Positions 6,642 through 7,728 of a stretch of DNA of 7,728 nucleotides are shown piece after piece (positions within the stretch are counted from its first letter, which is position 1; each line of letters begins with the position of its first letter). The position numbers were made by a program, and so were the translations under genes. The DNA is from an uncultured Eudoraea sp. (GTDB lineage: Bacteria; Bacteroidota; Bacteroidia; Flavobacteriales; Flavobacteriaceae), in the NCBI GenBank assembly GCA_905479615.1, contig CAJQNH010000054.1, forward strand, positions 1 to 7,728, given 5' to 3'. The notes below the pieces were generated by a model. The model did no database searches and was not told the DNA's origin. It worked only from the letters and a program-made list of their open reading frames with translations.

Positions 6642-6723
6642 CTTTTTAACTTATTCGCTAATTGCAATTCTTAGGATATGCTTTTACTATGTTCCTGTTA
6701 TTTCTCTAACTCTCTTTTGCATC

Positions 6724-7728
6724 TTAAAACCTGGAGATCGCTTCTTTTATTTTTGATTCGGTTATACATAGTGAAAATCTGATATAACCCTCTCCATTGC
6801 TTCCGAAAATAGTTCCAGGTGCAATAAAAATATTTTTATACTTTAATATTCGATCTATAAAATCTTCTGAATTCGGTGATCCATTCGGCAATTTAGCCCA
6901 AACAAACATCCCTACAGCATTAGGGTCATAGGTGCATTGCAATTTATCTGCCAATTGAAACATCAACTTTCTGCGAGCTTTATATGTGGTATCTAATTGA
7001 TCAAACCATTCTTTACCACTTTTTAATGCCTCTATAGCACCTTTTTGAATTCCATAGAACATTCCGGAATCCATATTACTTTTTACTTTTAAAATCGCAT
7101 TTACATTCTTTTCATTTCCCAAAACCATGCCCACTCTCCAACCTGCCATATTAAAAGTTTTGCTCAGAGAATTGAGTTCTAATGCTGTATCCTTTGCTCC
7201 ATTAACACTTAATATGCTCAACGGATTTTTGCTTAAAACAAAACTATAAGGGTTATCATTAACCAATAAAATGTTATGCTTTTTCGCGAAGGCCACTAAT
7301 GTCTCAAATTGGTGAGAATTTGCCATAGCCCCAGTAGGCATATGCGGGTAACTCACCCACATTAGCTTTACACCAGACAAATCTTCCTGCATTAAGCTTT
7401 CTAAATCTGGAAACCACCCATTGTCAGGAAGCAGGTCATATTGTCTTGGAACTGCTCCTACTAATTTAGTCACCGATGCATAGGTAGGGTAACCCGGGTT
7501 GGGAATTAATACCTCATCACCTTCGTTTAAAAAAGCCATACTAATATGCATTATCCCTTCTTTGGAACCCATAAGGGGTAATATTTCACTAGACGGATCT
7601 GCATTTACACCAAATTTATCCTTATAAAACTTCGCTATAGTTTCTCTTAGCTCAGGGAGCCCCTGATAACTTTGATACTGATGCGCACCCGCATGTCTTA
7701 TAGATTCCTGAAAAGAAGCAATTACAGC
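6724..7728 (-). CDS. PLP-dependent aminotransferase (class I/II), N-terminus cut by window edge
   Basis: This is a fold-type I aminotransferase, probably acting on aromatic 2-oxo acids given its place directly ahead of tyrA. There are 334 visible residues. The frame is open at base 7728, and by comparison with the family about 45-60 N-terminal residues are missing. Internal ATGs such as 7572 are not starts, because conserved sequence continues upstream (YQGLPELRETIAKFY, visible residues 21-35). Visible landmarks are GSKEG (54-58), NPGYPTY (77-83), the PLP-contacting D158 and Y161 in NDNPYS, the Schiff-base lysine K190 in SLSKTFNMAGWRVG, R198, and R317 in YIRFSLC, the likely carboxylate-binding Arg. 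The usual NPTG motif reads MPTG (130-133, within YPHMPTGA), losing the Asn that normally contacts the PLP hydroxyl. Substrate preference cannot be fixed from sequence; aromatic or broad specificity is an inference from context. Confidence 0.92.
   Translation of the reverse strand, partial: AVIASFQESIRHAGAHQYQSYQGLPELRETIAKFYKDKFGVNADPSSEILPLMGSKEGIMHISMAFLNEGDEVLIPNPGYPTYASVTKLVGAVPRQYDLLPDNGWFPDLESLMQEDLSGVKLMWVSYPHMPTGAMANSHQFETLVAFAKKHNILLVNDNPYSFVLSKNPLSILSVNGAKDTALELNSLSKTFNMAGWRVGMVLGNEKNVNAILKVKSNMDSGMFYGIQKGAIEALKSGKEWFDQLDTTYKARRKLMFQLADKLQCTYDPNAVGMFVWAKLPNGSPNSEDFIDRILKYKNIFIAPGTIFGSNGEGYIRFSLCITESKIKEAISRF

Noticed and set aside
6660..6669. Palindrome AATTGCAATT upstream of tyrA.
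   Set aside because: A 10-base AT-rich palindrome is expected by chance in this composition and matches no site I recognise.
6687..6722. An 11-codon minus-strand mini-ORF (MQKRVREITGT) starting one base after the aminotransferase stop.
   Set aside because: It is too short to support as a gene. Its placement could help ribosomes pass to tyrA, but it has no aromatic codons that would suggest an attenuation leader.

Overview
This window looks like an ordinary chromosomal stretch from a member of the Bacteroidota, most likely class Flavobacteriia. The evidence is AT-rich DNA, gene starts without Shine-Dalgarno motifs, promoter boxes of the Bacteroidota type (TAnnTTTG), a DAHP synthase fused to chorismate mutase, a secreted DUF2807 protein, and protein sequences that read like flavobacterial versions of these families. 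All nine genes lie on the minus strand, so transcription runs from high to low coordinates. There is no sign of a phage, insertion sequence, CRISPR array, toxin-antitoxin pair or RNA gene.

In transcription order, the first block (7728 to 4675) is an aromatic amino acid operon. It holds a PLP-dependent aminotransferase (its 5' end lies beyond the window), prephenate dehydrogenase (tyrA-type), and a DAHP synthase/chorismate mutase fusion that starts 2 bases after the tyrA stop. Together they cover entry into the shikimate pathway, chorismate to prephenate, prephenate to 4-hydroxyphenylpyruvate, and probably the final transamination. A single secreted DUF2807 (GIN-domain) protein follows at 4575-3901. 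It ends at a strong, symmetrical hairpin terminator (3849-3886).

The second block (3730 to 2005) is rsgA, dtd and a MazG-like pyrophosphohydrolase. These are joined by two 4-base ATGA stop/start overlaps, which indicates translational coupling. They are quality-control functions: 30S ribosome maturation, removal of D-amino acids from tRNA, and cleavage of nucleoside triphosphates. An 18-base inverted repeat sits just ahead of the rsgA start.

The third block is aroA (EPSP synthase, with a TTG start) followed by queA (tRNA queuosine synthesis, cut by the window edge). queA has a well-formed Bacteroidota promoter of its own. aroA therefore returns to the shikimate pathway after the housekeeping genes, so the pathway is split around the rsgA-dtd-mazG block.

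No undescribed biological system was found. The points worth a second look are small: the palindrome before rsgA, the aminotransferase in which the usual NPTG motif reads MPTG, the non-ATG start and compressed promoter of aroA, the periodic Gly-Gly pattern of the DUF2807 protein, and that protein's insertion between two operons. No gene-free stretch exceeds 300 bases. The longest, 3731-3900, holds the terminator and the inverted repeat.
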